Made by a program: the position numbers and the translations under genes
Notes under the pieces: model-generated
The model's input: only the letters and a program-made list of their open reading frames with translations
The model's database searches: none
What the model was told of the DNA's origin: nothing
NCBI GenBank assembly: GCA_028683385.1
Contig: JAQUIJ010000015.1
Location: forward strand, 69,781-132,729
Reading direction: 5' to 3'
Source of the DNA: Prolixibacteraceae bacterium
GTDB taxonomy: Bacteria > Bacteroidota > Bacteroidia > Bacteroidales > Prolixibacteraceae
DNA length: 62,949 nucleotides
Part shown: piece by piece, positions 28,601 to 35,579 of the stretch
Position numbering within the stretch: the stretch's first letter is position 1
Layout of the letters: each line of letters opens with the position of its first letter

Positions 28601-29847
28601 ATCAGCGAGTTCCTGAATTCGTCGGAAGGTTGAATGATTTGAGCCGAAATCCCTTTACGGTGAATGATTTCACGGCCTTTAAAATTATTCAGGTATCCAC
28701 TAATTAACCGGGCGATATTCAACAGTAAATTACGCTCCTCATACAAAAAGGGACCTTCGTCCTCTTTCGGGGATTGTTTCAGATAAAAAATTTCAACCGA
28801 TCCTTTTTTATTGTCAATGGTCACAAAACTCTCTGTTTGAAACCAGACCGTTTCAATAAAATTGGGACTGAGGTAAGATCTTCCCTCAAAACGGATGCGG
28901 GCCACCGCATATTTTGGGTATTGCCACGATTTGGGTAGGATAAAACAGATTTCTGTCAAGGTTTCATCCACCGATTTTCCTTCGTCAATAATCAACGTGG
29001 TTTGATTGATGGCCTTTAGCTCTTTTAAGCGTTCAGTGTTTTCGTGATGCAGCTTGTTGAATACATCGCGGGTGGCCGAGCCTGCAATCAGATTCGAAAG
29101 ATTGACAAGTAAATTTCGTTCTTCTTTCAGGAATGGGCCTTCGTCGGCATCCGAAAACTGCTTCAGGTAAAAAATTTCGATTGTTCCTTTCTTCTTCCCG
29201 GGCGCTTCGAAACTTTGAGTCATTTTCCACGACGTCTCCTTGAAATCTCGACTCTGAAAGACATTTCTATCATAACTTATACGGGCGGCAGTTTCTTCTG
29301 GAAATTGCCAGCACTCTGGTAAAATCGAACAGATTTTTCGTAATGATTCTTCGAGGTCTTGTTCGGTTTGAAGGATCTCCGAAGTTCGGTTGATGCCTTT
29401 CAACTCTTTTTTGCGCTCACTCATCTCGAAACTCAGTCGTTCAATCTGAATTTTGGAGATCAGGCCAACCAGCAACGATGCTATTAATTTCATTGTCGAT
29501 TCAGCTTCATTAATCAGGATTCCGTAGGAATTAGAGATGATCATATCAGAAAGAAAAAACTCGATCAATCCATCAATTCCCCCAGGCAGGTGGAAGGTTT
29601 GGGTTACTACTGCCGGAGTTTCCTCGAACACTCGGCTTTGAAAAATTTGTCCATTGAATGAAATTCGCACTGCAACTGAATCTTCAGTCACCAAATTTCC
29701 GGTAATCACATCACAAACCTGCTGTAATGATCGGTTCAGATCCTTTCCCTGAGCAAGAATTTCAATTAGTCTTGAAGTAAGATCTTCTTTATGGAAGATT
29801 TGGTTTCCGGCTGCTGAAGTATCTGTATTCTTAAACATATTATCCAC
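25621..29847 (-). CDS. Large GAF-receiver-PPDK_N regulatory protein
   Basis: 1408 residues with no membrane segment. Three GAF-like repeats (about 15-125, 150-265, 285-390) share a pattern of F-Q-S-R, a central strand, and E-G-P-F-L-x-E-E-R-N-L-L. A receiver-like region follows (about 430-560), then a true-looking receiver (about 590-730: VILLIEDSPLYY and CVISDMEFDRGG with its Asp). Next is an ATP-grasp domain of PEP synthase/PPDK type (about 850-1225: SGGSLGGKGRGLAFI, PIAVRSSSLSEDS, PFAGVFDTY). The swivelling His domain and the PEP-binding barrel are absent, so it is not a PEP synthase. It probably senses a small molecule and hands a signal to the coupled regulator at 24975. Confidence 0.85.
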   Translation of the reverse strand: MDNMFKNTDTSAAGNQIFHKEDLTSRLIEILAQGKDLNRSLQQVCDVITGNLVTEDSVAVRISFNGQIFQSRVFEETPAVVTQTFHLPGGIDGLIEFFLSDMIISNSYGILINEAESTMKLIASLLVGLISKIQIERLSFEMSERKKELKGINRTSEILQTEQDLEESLRKICSILPECWQFPEETAARISYDRNVFQSRDFKETSWKMTQSFEAPGKKKGTIEIFYLKQFSDADEGPFLKEERNLLVNLSNLIAGSATRDVFNKLHHENTERLKELKAINQTTLIIDEGKSVDETLTEICFILPKSWQYPKYAVARIRFEGRSYLSPNFIETVWFQTESFVTIDNKKGSVEIFYLKQSPKEDEGPFLYEERNLLLNIARLISGYLNNFKGREIIHRKGISAQIIQPSDEFRNSLIKDKKPLQLYFNQQAIDKYIYFDMMKYKIKHILFVATLYDAFTLESEDSFFEKFMGEAYQYSLFSVPRITGVSTAEEALSLLETTHFDLIILMAGMDREAPILLSEQIKTKNESLPIYLLLNKKSDLKYFEELVPTIRSVDKLFVWNGDSLILFAIVKSTEDKVNVENDTKIGLVRVILLIEDSPLYYSKYLQFLYDIVFGQVQQLLPEFEKNELDKISKMRSRPKILLARNYEEAIAIFNKYKDFLLCVISDMEFDRGGKMDKNAGVSFIKYVKSHISKLPIILQSSEIRNEQVANDLEVTFINKNSETLLNDLKQYLTRYLGFGDFVFRDKEGNKIGVARSLREFETMLQEVPDESLYLHASENQLSIWLMSRGEIELARTLNPVAANTFKDMDEMRKFFLDTIKHYREEKKKGKILSFDETSSLDEKNIVSFSGGSLGGKGRGLAFINTLIYNINFPTLANRINILAPITVVIGTNEFQHFIAKNKLFDKVIDQDISYAELRRHFVDAHLSISLLKKLRVFVSQVEKPIAVRSSSLSEDSITQPFAGVFDTYIIPNHPTNKKLILERISTAIKLVFASTFSEKARNYFSIIHHKIEEEKMAVVLQELVGNQYGDYYYPHISGIAQSYNYYPVANMKPEEGFAVAAVGLGTYVVDGWKSFRFSPKYPKVSIYSIKDLLNNSQVQFYALDCRDKDFDFLEHGELAALKLLDISEAEKHGTLNHCVSVYNPNNDRIEPGLSTYGPRIVNFANILQYNYIPLAETISILLNTIKEAFGSPVEIEYAVDLDRSKNGLPTFYLLQIKPLIGNQILQNIVIDQLDQSQMVLFTRSSLGNGEIKDIRDVIFVDTTAFSKLKTIEMAAEIEQLNNQMIKSNRHYVLIGPGRWGSQDRFVGIPVNWSQISNAKVIVEVSLDNYPLDSSLGSHFFHNVTSMNIGYFSVLHSSLTDFVHWEMLKNQRVVNQTKYFKHVRFKKPLTILMDGKLKTSAIIINHD

Positions 29848-29996
29848 TTTAATCAGGTTTTGTTGAATCCGGAGGTCAGGATTCAGAAGCTTTCGAAATT
29901 AGCACATTATTGGTTCCGTTTATAGCAAATGGCGCAAAACATCCAAAATTTCAATCGGATTGCCTCACGCCAAATGGATGAAATTCACTATGCTGT

Positions 29997-30839
29997 TTAA
30001 AGGGGAATGTTTACGTCTTTAGTACTAATTGTATTGCATTGAATATCATCTTCACGTCCAAACCTTTTAATCATTTCTTCCAGATTTGGATACCATGCAT
30101 TAAAGTCAAACCCTTCCACACAAACCGCTCTGGAAGTGCCGGGGACACTAACCTTATAAATACCATGCCCTGATTTCTGTGCAGTTTTATCATAATATAG
30201 AATTGACTGGATGGGAATGTTGTATTTGCTTACATGTACACAGGTGTCCTTGATTATGGTTGCCGAACCGATTACAAATACCTGATCAATTCTGGTGGTT
30301 CTTAAGGTTTGTGTGATTGCCTCACAAACTGAGCCTTTTTCCCCACGGTTTTCGTTATGAGAGATAAAAATTACTTCGTCCGAAATAGCTCTAATCTCGT
30401 TTTCGAGTTGGATGCCATCATGAGTTCGAGCCGAAAGAATGGTTACGATCCGGTTACCAGCAGAATGAAGTGAAGCTAATGCAGGTAAAAGCATAACTGC
30501 CCCTGGTCCGCGGATTACGCATAAAACCGTACCGAAATTTTCGATTAATAGCGGATAACCAAAAGGGCCATTGATTCCATAAATTTCGCTTCCTGAATTC
30601 AATTCAGCCAATTGTTGAGAGTATCTATCAGCAACAAAAACTAAAACAGTAATTATTCCTTTTTCCGCATCAAATTTTACAACTGCTGCGGGAATTCCAT
30701 GCTTGTCTTTTTCGACAATAAGCAGAATATATCGACCAGGCCTGATGTCATTTACAGCCATTGAAGTTCTGATTTCAAATCTCACAACATCGGACGAAAT
30801 GCTTTTCTTTGCTATGATTTTGTTCATTTTGTTTCGCAT
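29997..30839 (-). CDS. NfnA/PyrK-like FAD/NAD(P) flavoprotein lacking cluster cysteines
   Basis: 280 residues (an internal Met 4 codons on, 30827, is an equally good start). It resembles the gamma subunit of sulfide dehydrogenase, NfnA or dihydroorotate dehydrogenase electron-transfer subunit. An FAD domain (about 1-95) is followed by an NAD domain with INGPFGYPLL and VLCVIRGPGAVMLLPAL. The C-terminal [2Fe-2S] motif, normally with Cys in MCGACRV plus a later CVDG, reads SGHGIYKV...AVCVEGFDF, so only the last Cys remains. There is no large NfnB-type partner gene beside it. It lies 149 bases upstream of the GAF/PPDK_N gene on the same strand and may signal redox state to it. Confidence 0.8.
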   Translation of the reverse strand: MRNKMNKIIAKKSISSDVVRFEIRTSMAVNDIRPGRYILLIVEKDKHGIPAAVVKFDAEKGIITVLVFVADRYSQQLAELNSGSEIYGINGPFGYPLLIENFGTVLCVIRGPGAVMLLPALASLHSAGNRIVTILSARTHDGIQLENEIRAISDEVIFISHNENRGEKGSVCEAITQTLRTTRIDQVFVIGSATIIKDTCVHVSKYNIPIQSILYYDKTAQKSGHGIYKVSVPGTSRAVCVEGFDFNAWYPNLEEMIKRFGREDDIQCNTISTKDVNIPL

Positions 30840-31078
30840 TTTAAAAAGTTTTGAAGATAGATTGAATCTACCTCTGAAAAAAAATCGCAGTCAGAATTAA
30901 GTGAATCATGTACGTAAAAGACGGAATAATGAGTATCTAATTTCGGATTGCTCCAGAATAATGTATCATACGTTTGGAACCGCTTGGAAACTAGTAAGAC
31001 GGTGAGAACAAATCGAATAATATACTGACAAACAATGTCCGATATTAATATCAAGAAATTTAAACAGTCCTTAAAGGT

Positions 31079-31786
31079 TTATTTATAATAATGTTTAAGC
31101 GAATCCATCAAATTAGATAATTCGGCAAAAGGTTTAGTGTTGTGCTTTTGGAAGACTTCGTTATGGAAATCGTCAATTTCTTCCAAAACAGGTAAAACTT
31201 TTTTCCATTTATTATCACTTATCGCTGTAAAGAACATAGTGCTTTCATCGTTCATTCTCTTTTTAGCTTGCTCATAAACAACTTTCCCCAAATCAGACAT
31301 AATAAGCAGCTTAATTCGTTTGTCAGTTTCATCCTGTATCTCGAATAGTAAGCCGTTATTAATCAATCTCCTTATTGTATCCATGCCGGTGGTATATTCT
31401 AGATGATGGATATTGATCAGATCGGTCTTCTTTGCTCTATCGAGCATATCAACAGACTGAAGAAATAGAAATTCCAAACGGGTATTGATTACCATATCTT
31501 TCAGCGCTTTCCGAGTATAAAATTCATGATACCGGGCAATTCCCGCAACAGCTTCTAAAAATCGGATTTTATCATCAAAGTGATTCTTAAAAGGAACCGA
31601 AGATCCCGGATAACGAGAAGTTGCTGCTTTATTTACTATTTTCTCCTGAAGTTCTGGTTCTTCGTTCTGTTTGCTTACAATCCACTGTGCAAAATTCAGA
31701 ACATCTAGTTGTTCATTTTCATGTTCAAAATTCTCAAAAAGGTCAATTAACTGTTTTAGAACATCATACTTATTTTTCATCAGCAT
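31079..31786 (-). CDS. MarR-like winged-helix regulator
   Basis: 235 residues from ATG 31786 (the second Met codon at 31780 is also possible). The middle holds a winged helix: LINIHHLEYTTGMDTIRRLINNGLLFEI, then DETDKRIKLLIMSDLGKVVYEQ, the MarR wing pattern. The N-terminal about 95 residues are helical, and an FKNHFDDKIRFLEAVAGIARY segment leads into the DNA-binding domain. The palindrome at 31826-31859 lies 40 bases upstream of this start, and its twin controls a distant relative of the genes it faces. I infer that it is the regulator binding both operators. The ligand is unknown. Confidence 0.85.
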   Translation of the reverse strand: MLMKNKYDVLKQLIDLFENFEHENEQLDVLNFAQWIVSKQNEEPELQEKIVNKAATSRYPGSSVPFKNHFDDKIRFLEAVAGIARYHEFYTRKALKDMVINTRLEFLFLQSVDMLDRAKKTDLINIHHLEYTTGMDTIRRLINNGLLFEIQDETDKRIKLLIMSDLGKVVYEQAKKRMNDESTMFFTAISDNKWKKVLPVLEEIDDFHNEVFQKHNTKPFAELSNLMDSLKHYYK

Positions 31787-31788
31787 AT

Positions 31789-31859
31789 TTTTGTGTAAAA
31801 ATATAAAAATATTTGCTATGTTTGCATCGGATACGATATATATTAATATCGCATCCGAT
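31789..31859 (+). promoter_or_regulatory. Second copy of the operator-promoter module
   Basis: TTTTG ending at 31793, 23 bases, TATGTTTG at 31817-31824, then ATCGGATACGATAT (31826-31839) and ATATCGCATCCGAT (31846-31859). Spacings and most bases match 22748-22818, including the A-rich spacer. It drives the plus-strand Rnk-like operon, and the palindrome also lies just upstream of the divergent regulator. Confidence 0.8.
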
Positions 31860-31913
31860 TTTAGTTTTGCAAATATATTAATCAGACTTAAGATTCTTTA
31901 AAAAATTGAAGAT

Positions 31914-32342
31914 ATGTTAAAACTACCAATATTTGAGAAATTCAGGGTTAATGAAACTCATAAAAAGTCGATCATATTTGCCGATTACTTTAGGCTCATG
32001 AATCTGATAGAAACGGATTTGGGAAAAGAAGAGGTTTCTTCTGAGCGATTACATTATCTTTTTCTGGCTTTGACCTTTGCCATCAAATATGCAACACATC
32101 AAATTCCAGAAAATTTTGTCAGAATGAATTCGAGGTTTTTGATTACTAATTCAGAGCATGTAAAACAACGAATTAGGATAGTATATCCGGGCGAAGTGGA
32201 ATCAAACGATGATTATTCGATATACAGCAAACTAGGACTTACTTGTTTGGGACTTAATGAAGGAGAAGCTGCAACATATAGGGATGGAGAAAAACTTAAG
32301 CAAGTCAGAATAGAAAAGATATTTTCACATGAAGTAAGTTAA
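31914..32342 (+). CDS. Rnk/GreA-C-like protein (paralog 2, divergent)
   Basis: 142 residues. Weaker match than paralogs 1 and 3: the family pattern remains in FVRMNSRFLITNSE, QRIRIVYPGEVES, YSIYSKLGLTCLGLNEGEAATY and VRIEKIFSHE. The first 75 residues are helical and differ from the others. It is the first gene after the operator-promoter module, with a leader of about 85 bases. Likely an RNA polymerase-associated regulator or a derived protein of that fold. Confidence 0.75.
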   Translation: MLKLPIFEKFRVNETHKKSIIFADYFRLMNLIETDLGKEEVSSERLHYLFLALTFAIKYATHQIPENFVRMNSRFLITNSEHVKQRIRIVYPGEVESNDDYSIYSKLGLTCLGLNEGEAATYRDGEKLKQVRIEKIFSHEVS

Positions 32343-32391
32343 TAAGCAAACATTTAATCAATTCAAAAAGAAATAATTTAAACAAATAGAT

Positions 32392-32805
32392 ATGAAAAGG
32401 AACATTATTATTACTGATTATGACTACGTTAGGCTGGGTAACCTGATTGGTTCGATAAAAAAAACCAAAAATGAAGAACTCAGTAACCTAACCATTTTAT
32501 GCGAGGAAATTGCGCGTGCCGAAAGGGTAAATCCTAAAGAAATAGAACCTGACTTTGTGACCATGAACTCGTTAATCGAGGTTGTTGATTTAGATAATGG
32601 AAAGGTGATGACAATAAAGCTTGTATATCCAAAAGATGCCGATTTCAGAAAGGGAAATATTTCCATTCTGTCACTTTTAGGTAGTGCCCTATTGGGATAT
32701 AGAGTTGGAAGCATCATAAAGTTTGATGCTCCTCTGGGTGAAAAAAAAATTAGAATTAAAAGCATCATTTATCAACCAGAAGCAAATGGTGTTTTTGATG
32801 TTTAG
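32392..32805 (+). CDS. Rnk/GreA-C-like protein (paralog 3)
   Basis: 137 residues, the closest relative of the 22911 gene: the same length and an N-terminal helix ending NPKEIEPDFVTMNSLIEV, TIKLVYPKDADF, ISILSLLGSALLGYRVGSI and the shared end IIYQPEANG. It lies 49 bases after paralog 2 and is probably in the same transcript under the 31789 promoter. Confidence 0.85.
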   Translation: MKRNIIITDYDYVRLGNLIGSIKKTKNEELSNLTILCEEIARAERVNPKEIEPDFVTMNSLIEVVDLDNGKVMTIKLVYPKDADFRKGNISILSLLGSALLGYRVGSIIKFDAPLGEKKIRIKSIIYQPEANGVFDV

Positions 32806-32858
32806 TTTTCGAATTGATTGTTTACGTCATATTCATGTCTAACATTAAAACGGAAATC

Positions 32859-32981
32859 ATGGCAAAAAAAGGAAATGGCTTAAAAGAACCCAGTAAGAAT
32901 CTCAAGGAGAAGCGACTTGAGAAAAGAACAAAGAAAGAAGAGCTAAAATTGGCGAAGCGTAAAAAATTACAAATGAACTGA
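32859..32981 (+). CDS. Very basic 40-residue protein
   Basis: ATG 32859 to TGA 32979-32981. It reads MAKKGNGLKEPSKNLKEKRL followed by another Lys/Glu/Arg-rich half ending KLAKRKKLQMN. About 40% of residues are Lys or Arg. It lies 53 bases after paralog 3 and before a hairpin at 33011-33055. The length and composition suit a nucleic-acid or ribosome-associated peptide. The call rests on the open frame, the position in the operon and the strong amino-acid bias. Confidence 0.55.
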   Translation: MAKKGNGLKEPSKNLKEKRLEKRTKKEELKLAKRKKLQMN

Positions 32982-33010
32982 GCCTAAGCGCATAGCTTGT
33001 TTCATAGTTG

Positions 33011-33055
33011 ACCATCCGCTGCTGACTGGAATCTCCAGTTATGCCGGCGGATGGT
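33011..33055 (+). terminator. Hairpin after the 40-residue gene
   Basis: Outer stem ACCATCCGC/GCGGATGGT (33011-33019, 33047-33055) with an inner stem ACTGGA/TCCAGT and a short TTTAAT tail. It may be a weak terminator or mRNA processing/stability hairpin before paralog 4. Confidence 0.45.
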
Positions 33056-33090
33056 TTAATACAAATAATTAATAACAAAAATCAGATGAG

Positions 33091-33516
33091 ATGATTATTT
33101 CAACTTTAGATTCCGAGTTGCTGATGAAATGCATTCGTGCGGTTGAAGGTCGGCACACAACAAAATTTGATGAAATACAGGTGTTAAAAAGGAAAATCTC
33201 ACTGGCATGGAAAGTTAAGCCCCAGGATGTGCCACGCAATATTGTCACAATGAATTCTTTTGTTGAGCTAAAGCGAAACAATACCAACACCACATTTAGT
33301 ATAAAACTTGTATTTCCTGAATTTGAGAACATAAAGGAAAATAGGATTTCTATTCTTTCTGCATTAGGAGCAGCTATCATTTCCGAAAAAGTCGGAACTG
33401 AAGTCGTTTATCGGACTTGGAAAAATGAGAACCACATCATCATCACTGATGTGATATTTCAACCGGAAGCAAATGGCAATTACTATGTTGACAAGCAAGA
33501 TTATGGCTATCTCTGA
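33091..33516 (+). CDS. Rnk/GreA-C-like protein (paralog 4)
   Basis: 141 residues: VPRNIVTMNSFVELKR, FSIKLVFPEFENI, ISILSALGAAIISEKVGTEVVY and the shared signature IFQPEANGNYYVD. The N-terminal helix is distinct. No copy of the palindromic operator lies in front of it; it may be read through the hairpin at 33011 or from a promoter not recognised. Confidence 0.8.
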   Translation: MIISTLDSELLMKCIRAVEGRHTTKFDEIQVLKRKISLAWKVKPQDVPRNIVTMNSFVELKRNNTNTTFSIKLVFPEFENIKENRISILSALGAAIISEKVGTEVVYRTWKNENHIIITDVIFQPEANGNYYVDKQDYGYL

Positions 33517-33565
33517 TTAATCTATACACAAGGTTTCTCTTGTGAAGGGCCTTTCACCATATTAC

Positions 33566-33590
33566 ATTGTTAGCTCATTCGGCTAACAAT
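33566..33590. terminator. Inverted repeat after paralog 4
   Basis: ATTGTTAGC-7-GCTAACAAT (9-bp perfect stem). There is no strong T tract on the plus strand. Possible weak terminator. Confidence 0.4.
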
Positions 33591-33643
33591 ATCCTCGTGA
33601 TTATAATGATCAAATAATGGGCTAAACAAAACTAAATTGCTCC

Positions 33644-33955
33644 ATGATGAAATGCCAGATAGAAAATATAAAAGATACAATAGCCAGAGAATACGGTTTT
33701 AGTAGCTGGGATCAGTATTTCGAATATTTTATTACAACAAAGCCAGGTAGAAAGGTTTTACGAAGCGGTATCCGAAAAGTACTTTGGGAAGTTCTTCTTT
33801 TGTCGAATGATTTATTGTCTTGCCCAAAATGCATTTTGAAGAATTATGAATCAAAAGAATTGAACATTATGATAGGGGAAAGTTGTTACAATCTTCGACT
33901 TGAATTGCACAAGATGAAAAAGAACGCCAAGCAACTCAAGAGTTGTTCTTTTTAA
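33644..33955 (+). CDS. Hypothetical small protein with paired cysteines
   Basis: 103 residues (a start at the second codon is equally likely). The sequence begins MMKCQIENIKDTIAREYGFSS, has a SCPKC pair near residue 60, and more Cys at the C terminus (KSCSF). It is basic with no membrane segment. The CPKC pair could bind a metal with the other Cys. I do not recognise the family. It lies between Rnk paralog 4 and mscS. Confidence 0.5.
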   Translation: MMKCQIENIKDTIAREYGFSSWDQYFEYFITTKPGRKVLRSGIRKVLWEVLLLSNDLLSCPKCILKNYESKELNIMIGESCYNLRLELHKMKKNAKQLKSCSF

Positions 33956-34114
33956 AATTTTGTTTTTAGCGATGAATTACACTATAAAACGAGCTATGGG
34001 AAGATCACATACACAGGAAATTAATTATCCAAGAAAGTTCCATTCCCGCTAAAAGACAAGTCATTCAGACATCTGACAGTTATATAAAGCAATATATCTC
34101 AAAATAAAAAAACG

Positions 34115-34975
34115 ATGAAGAATAATTGGACAACACTTATTAGCGGAATTCTATTATTTGGAATAATATATTTGAAATTTTTTAATTCAGTTACTTCAAA
34201 ACTAATTTTCGAACATTACAAATTACAATCTATATTAGCGTTTATAATTTTCTATATCACTATTCAATATTCATCGAAAATTGCTAAGTATTTCTATTCA
34301 AAAAGAAATAAGATTCTAAAAAACAAAAAAAACAATGTCCATTTTGGAATTGAAAACATTGCAAATTTCACAATTGGCATTGGGCTAATAGTCATGGTAT
34401 TAAGTGTTTTTGGAGTAAATCCTTTAGAGTTAATAACTTCATTAACGATTGTTGCTGCTGCCTTTGCAATACTGACTAAAGAATATATAGTCGATTTTAT
34501 TAGTGGAATATATTTGAGCTTTTCAAACACATTTGAAATAAATGATTATGTTAGGATAGATAATCAAAAGGGGAAAATAGTTGAGATAAGTATGCTAAAA
34601 GTGAAGATTCTTAATGATGATGATGATATTGTGATTATTCCAAACTCTAAAGTCCACTTCAATGAAATTATCAACTATACGAAAAGAGATATGAGGTTCA
34701 TGACTGTTGACTTTCAAATAGCCCTTAAATATTTAGCTAATATTGAACAACTTGAAAAGGAATTAATTTTATCATTAAAAAGCTTTAGCGAATATATTGA
34801 ACCAAAATCTTATAATCTAAAAGTAGTCGAACTGAAAATGGATTATCTGGAACTAAAATTTCAGTACCAGTTAAAACTGGTCGATATGGACTTACAACGA
34901 AAAATTAGAAAAAAAACTATACGTGAAGTTTTTAATTTTATTTCGAGTAAGAAGGAATATCCAGCGGCCAATTAA
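34115..34975 (+). CDS. Small-conductance mechanosensitive channel (MscS family)
   Basis: 286 residues. Two membrane segments near the N terminus precede the pore helix region VNPLELITSLTIVAAAFAIL (about 100-120). The beta domain follows: YVRIDNQKGKIVEISMLKVKIL and IIPNSKVHFNEIINYT, the MscS signature near the membrane-cytoplasm border. It opens under membrane tension to release solutes. A terminator (34997-35038) follows. Its AT-rich composition resembles the accessory block. Confidence 0.9.
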   Translation: MKNNWTTLISGILLFGIIYLKFFNSVTSKLIFEHYKLQSILAFIIFYITIQYSSKIAKYFYSKRNKILKNKKNNVHFGIENIANFTIGIGLIVMVLSVFGVNPLELITSLTIVAAAFAILTKEYIVDFISGIYLSFSNTFEINDYVRIDNQKGKIVEISMLKVKILNDDDDIVIIPNSKVHFNEIINYTKRDMRFMTVDFQIALKYLANIEQLEKELILSLKSFSEYIEPKSYNLKVVELKMDYLELKFQYQLKLVDMDLQRKIRKKTIREVFNFISSKKEYPAAN

Positions 34976-34996
34976 GACAATAATAGGTGTCATCCT

Positions 34997-35038
34997 AAAA
35001 AAAGCTGAACCTTGAGGGAACAGCTTTTTAATTTTTAA
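34997..35038 (+). terminator. Terminator after mscS, duplicate of the gdhA-side terminator
   Basis: AAAAAGCTG (34999-35007) pairs with CAGCTTTTT (35021-35029), followed by AATTTTTAA. The loop CTGAACCTTGAGGGAACAG is nearly identical to that at 23336-23366. Confidence 0.8.
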
Positions 35039-35040
35039 TG

Positions 35041-35112
35041 AAGTATACACCACCCTTGCCATCATTTAATAAAACCACCAATATTGGCGCCTTCACATAA
35101 TTGATAAACCGG
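35041..35112 (-). pseudogene. gdhA: Decayed copy of the gdhA 3' end
   Basis: Compared with 23391-23475, this stretch keeps CCATCAT, ACCACCAATATTGGCGCC and the perfectly matching TTCACATAATTGATAAA. It has a deletion of about 12 bases (residues ADAMMA region), a one-base loss and several substitutions. It codes on the minus strand for the end of GdhA, with frame broken. Only about 25 codons survive; the rest of the gene is absent. With the preceding terminator it forms a duplicated block. Confidence 0.8.
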
Positions 35113-35347
35113 GAAAAAGTTTTTAACTGCAATAAAGACACAGGTGAGATGACTGTCGTTGAGTTTCTTGTTGCCATTTTAGAGGTAAGTTAATATTTCG
35201 ATGTCGAGGCAATACCAAACCAAAAGAAGTAAGATTTTGATGTTACAATCTTCGTCGGGATTGGCACGAGATAATTAGAAATACCATACAACTTAAAAAC
35301 TATTCCATTTGAAATTTCCCTCTGATAGATAAGATCAGACTCAACTG
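35113..35347. other. Gap beyond the gdhA remnant
   Basis: No gene is seen. A short inverted repeat (TCTGAT-7-ATCAGA, 35321-35339) lies at its end, just after the small cyd-linked gene on the minus strand, without a clear T tract. Confidence 0.4.
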
Positions 35348-35545
35348 TTAGAAGTTAAACGTATCTTCAGTATTTTCCATTTCAGACAGCAGACAAGGCG
35401 ATGAGAAATAAGGTCGTGTCGGTTCCAGATAGGATTTGACTACTATTTTCTTTTTCATATTCTGTTCTATCGTTAACTCAGCCTCTGACTTTGACGGAGT
35501 AGTTGTCTCTACGATTTTAGACTTACTTTTTTCTTTGTTTTTCAT
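35348..35545 (-). CDS. Small hypothetical protein following cydB
   Basis: 65 residues from ATG 35545: MKNKEKSKSKIVETTTPSKS then an acidic/basic mix ending FNF. The longer open frame upstream (to 35668) overlaps cydB and starts with an unlikely sequence. It is hydrophilic, with no membrane helix, so it is not a CydX-like subunit. It lies 34 bases after the cydB stop on the same strand. Function unknown. Confidence 0.5.
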   Translation of the reverse strand: MKNKEKSKSKIVETTTPSKSEAELTIEQNMKKKIVVKSYLEPTRPYFSSPCLLSEMENTEDTFNF

Positions 35546-35579
35546 GATGTGACTTTTCTGAATTTTGAAAATTATTCCG

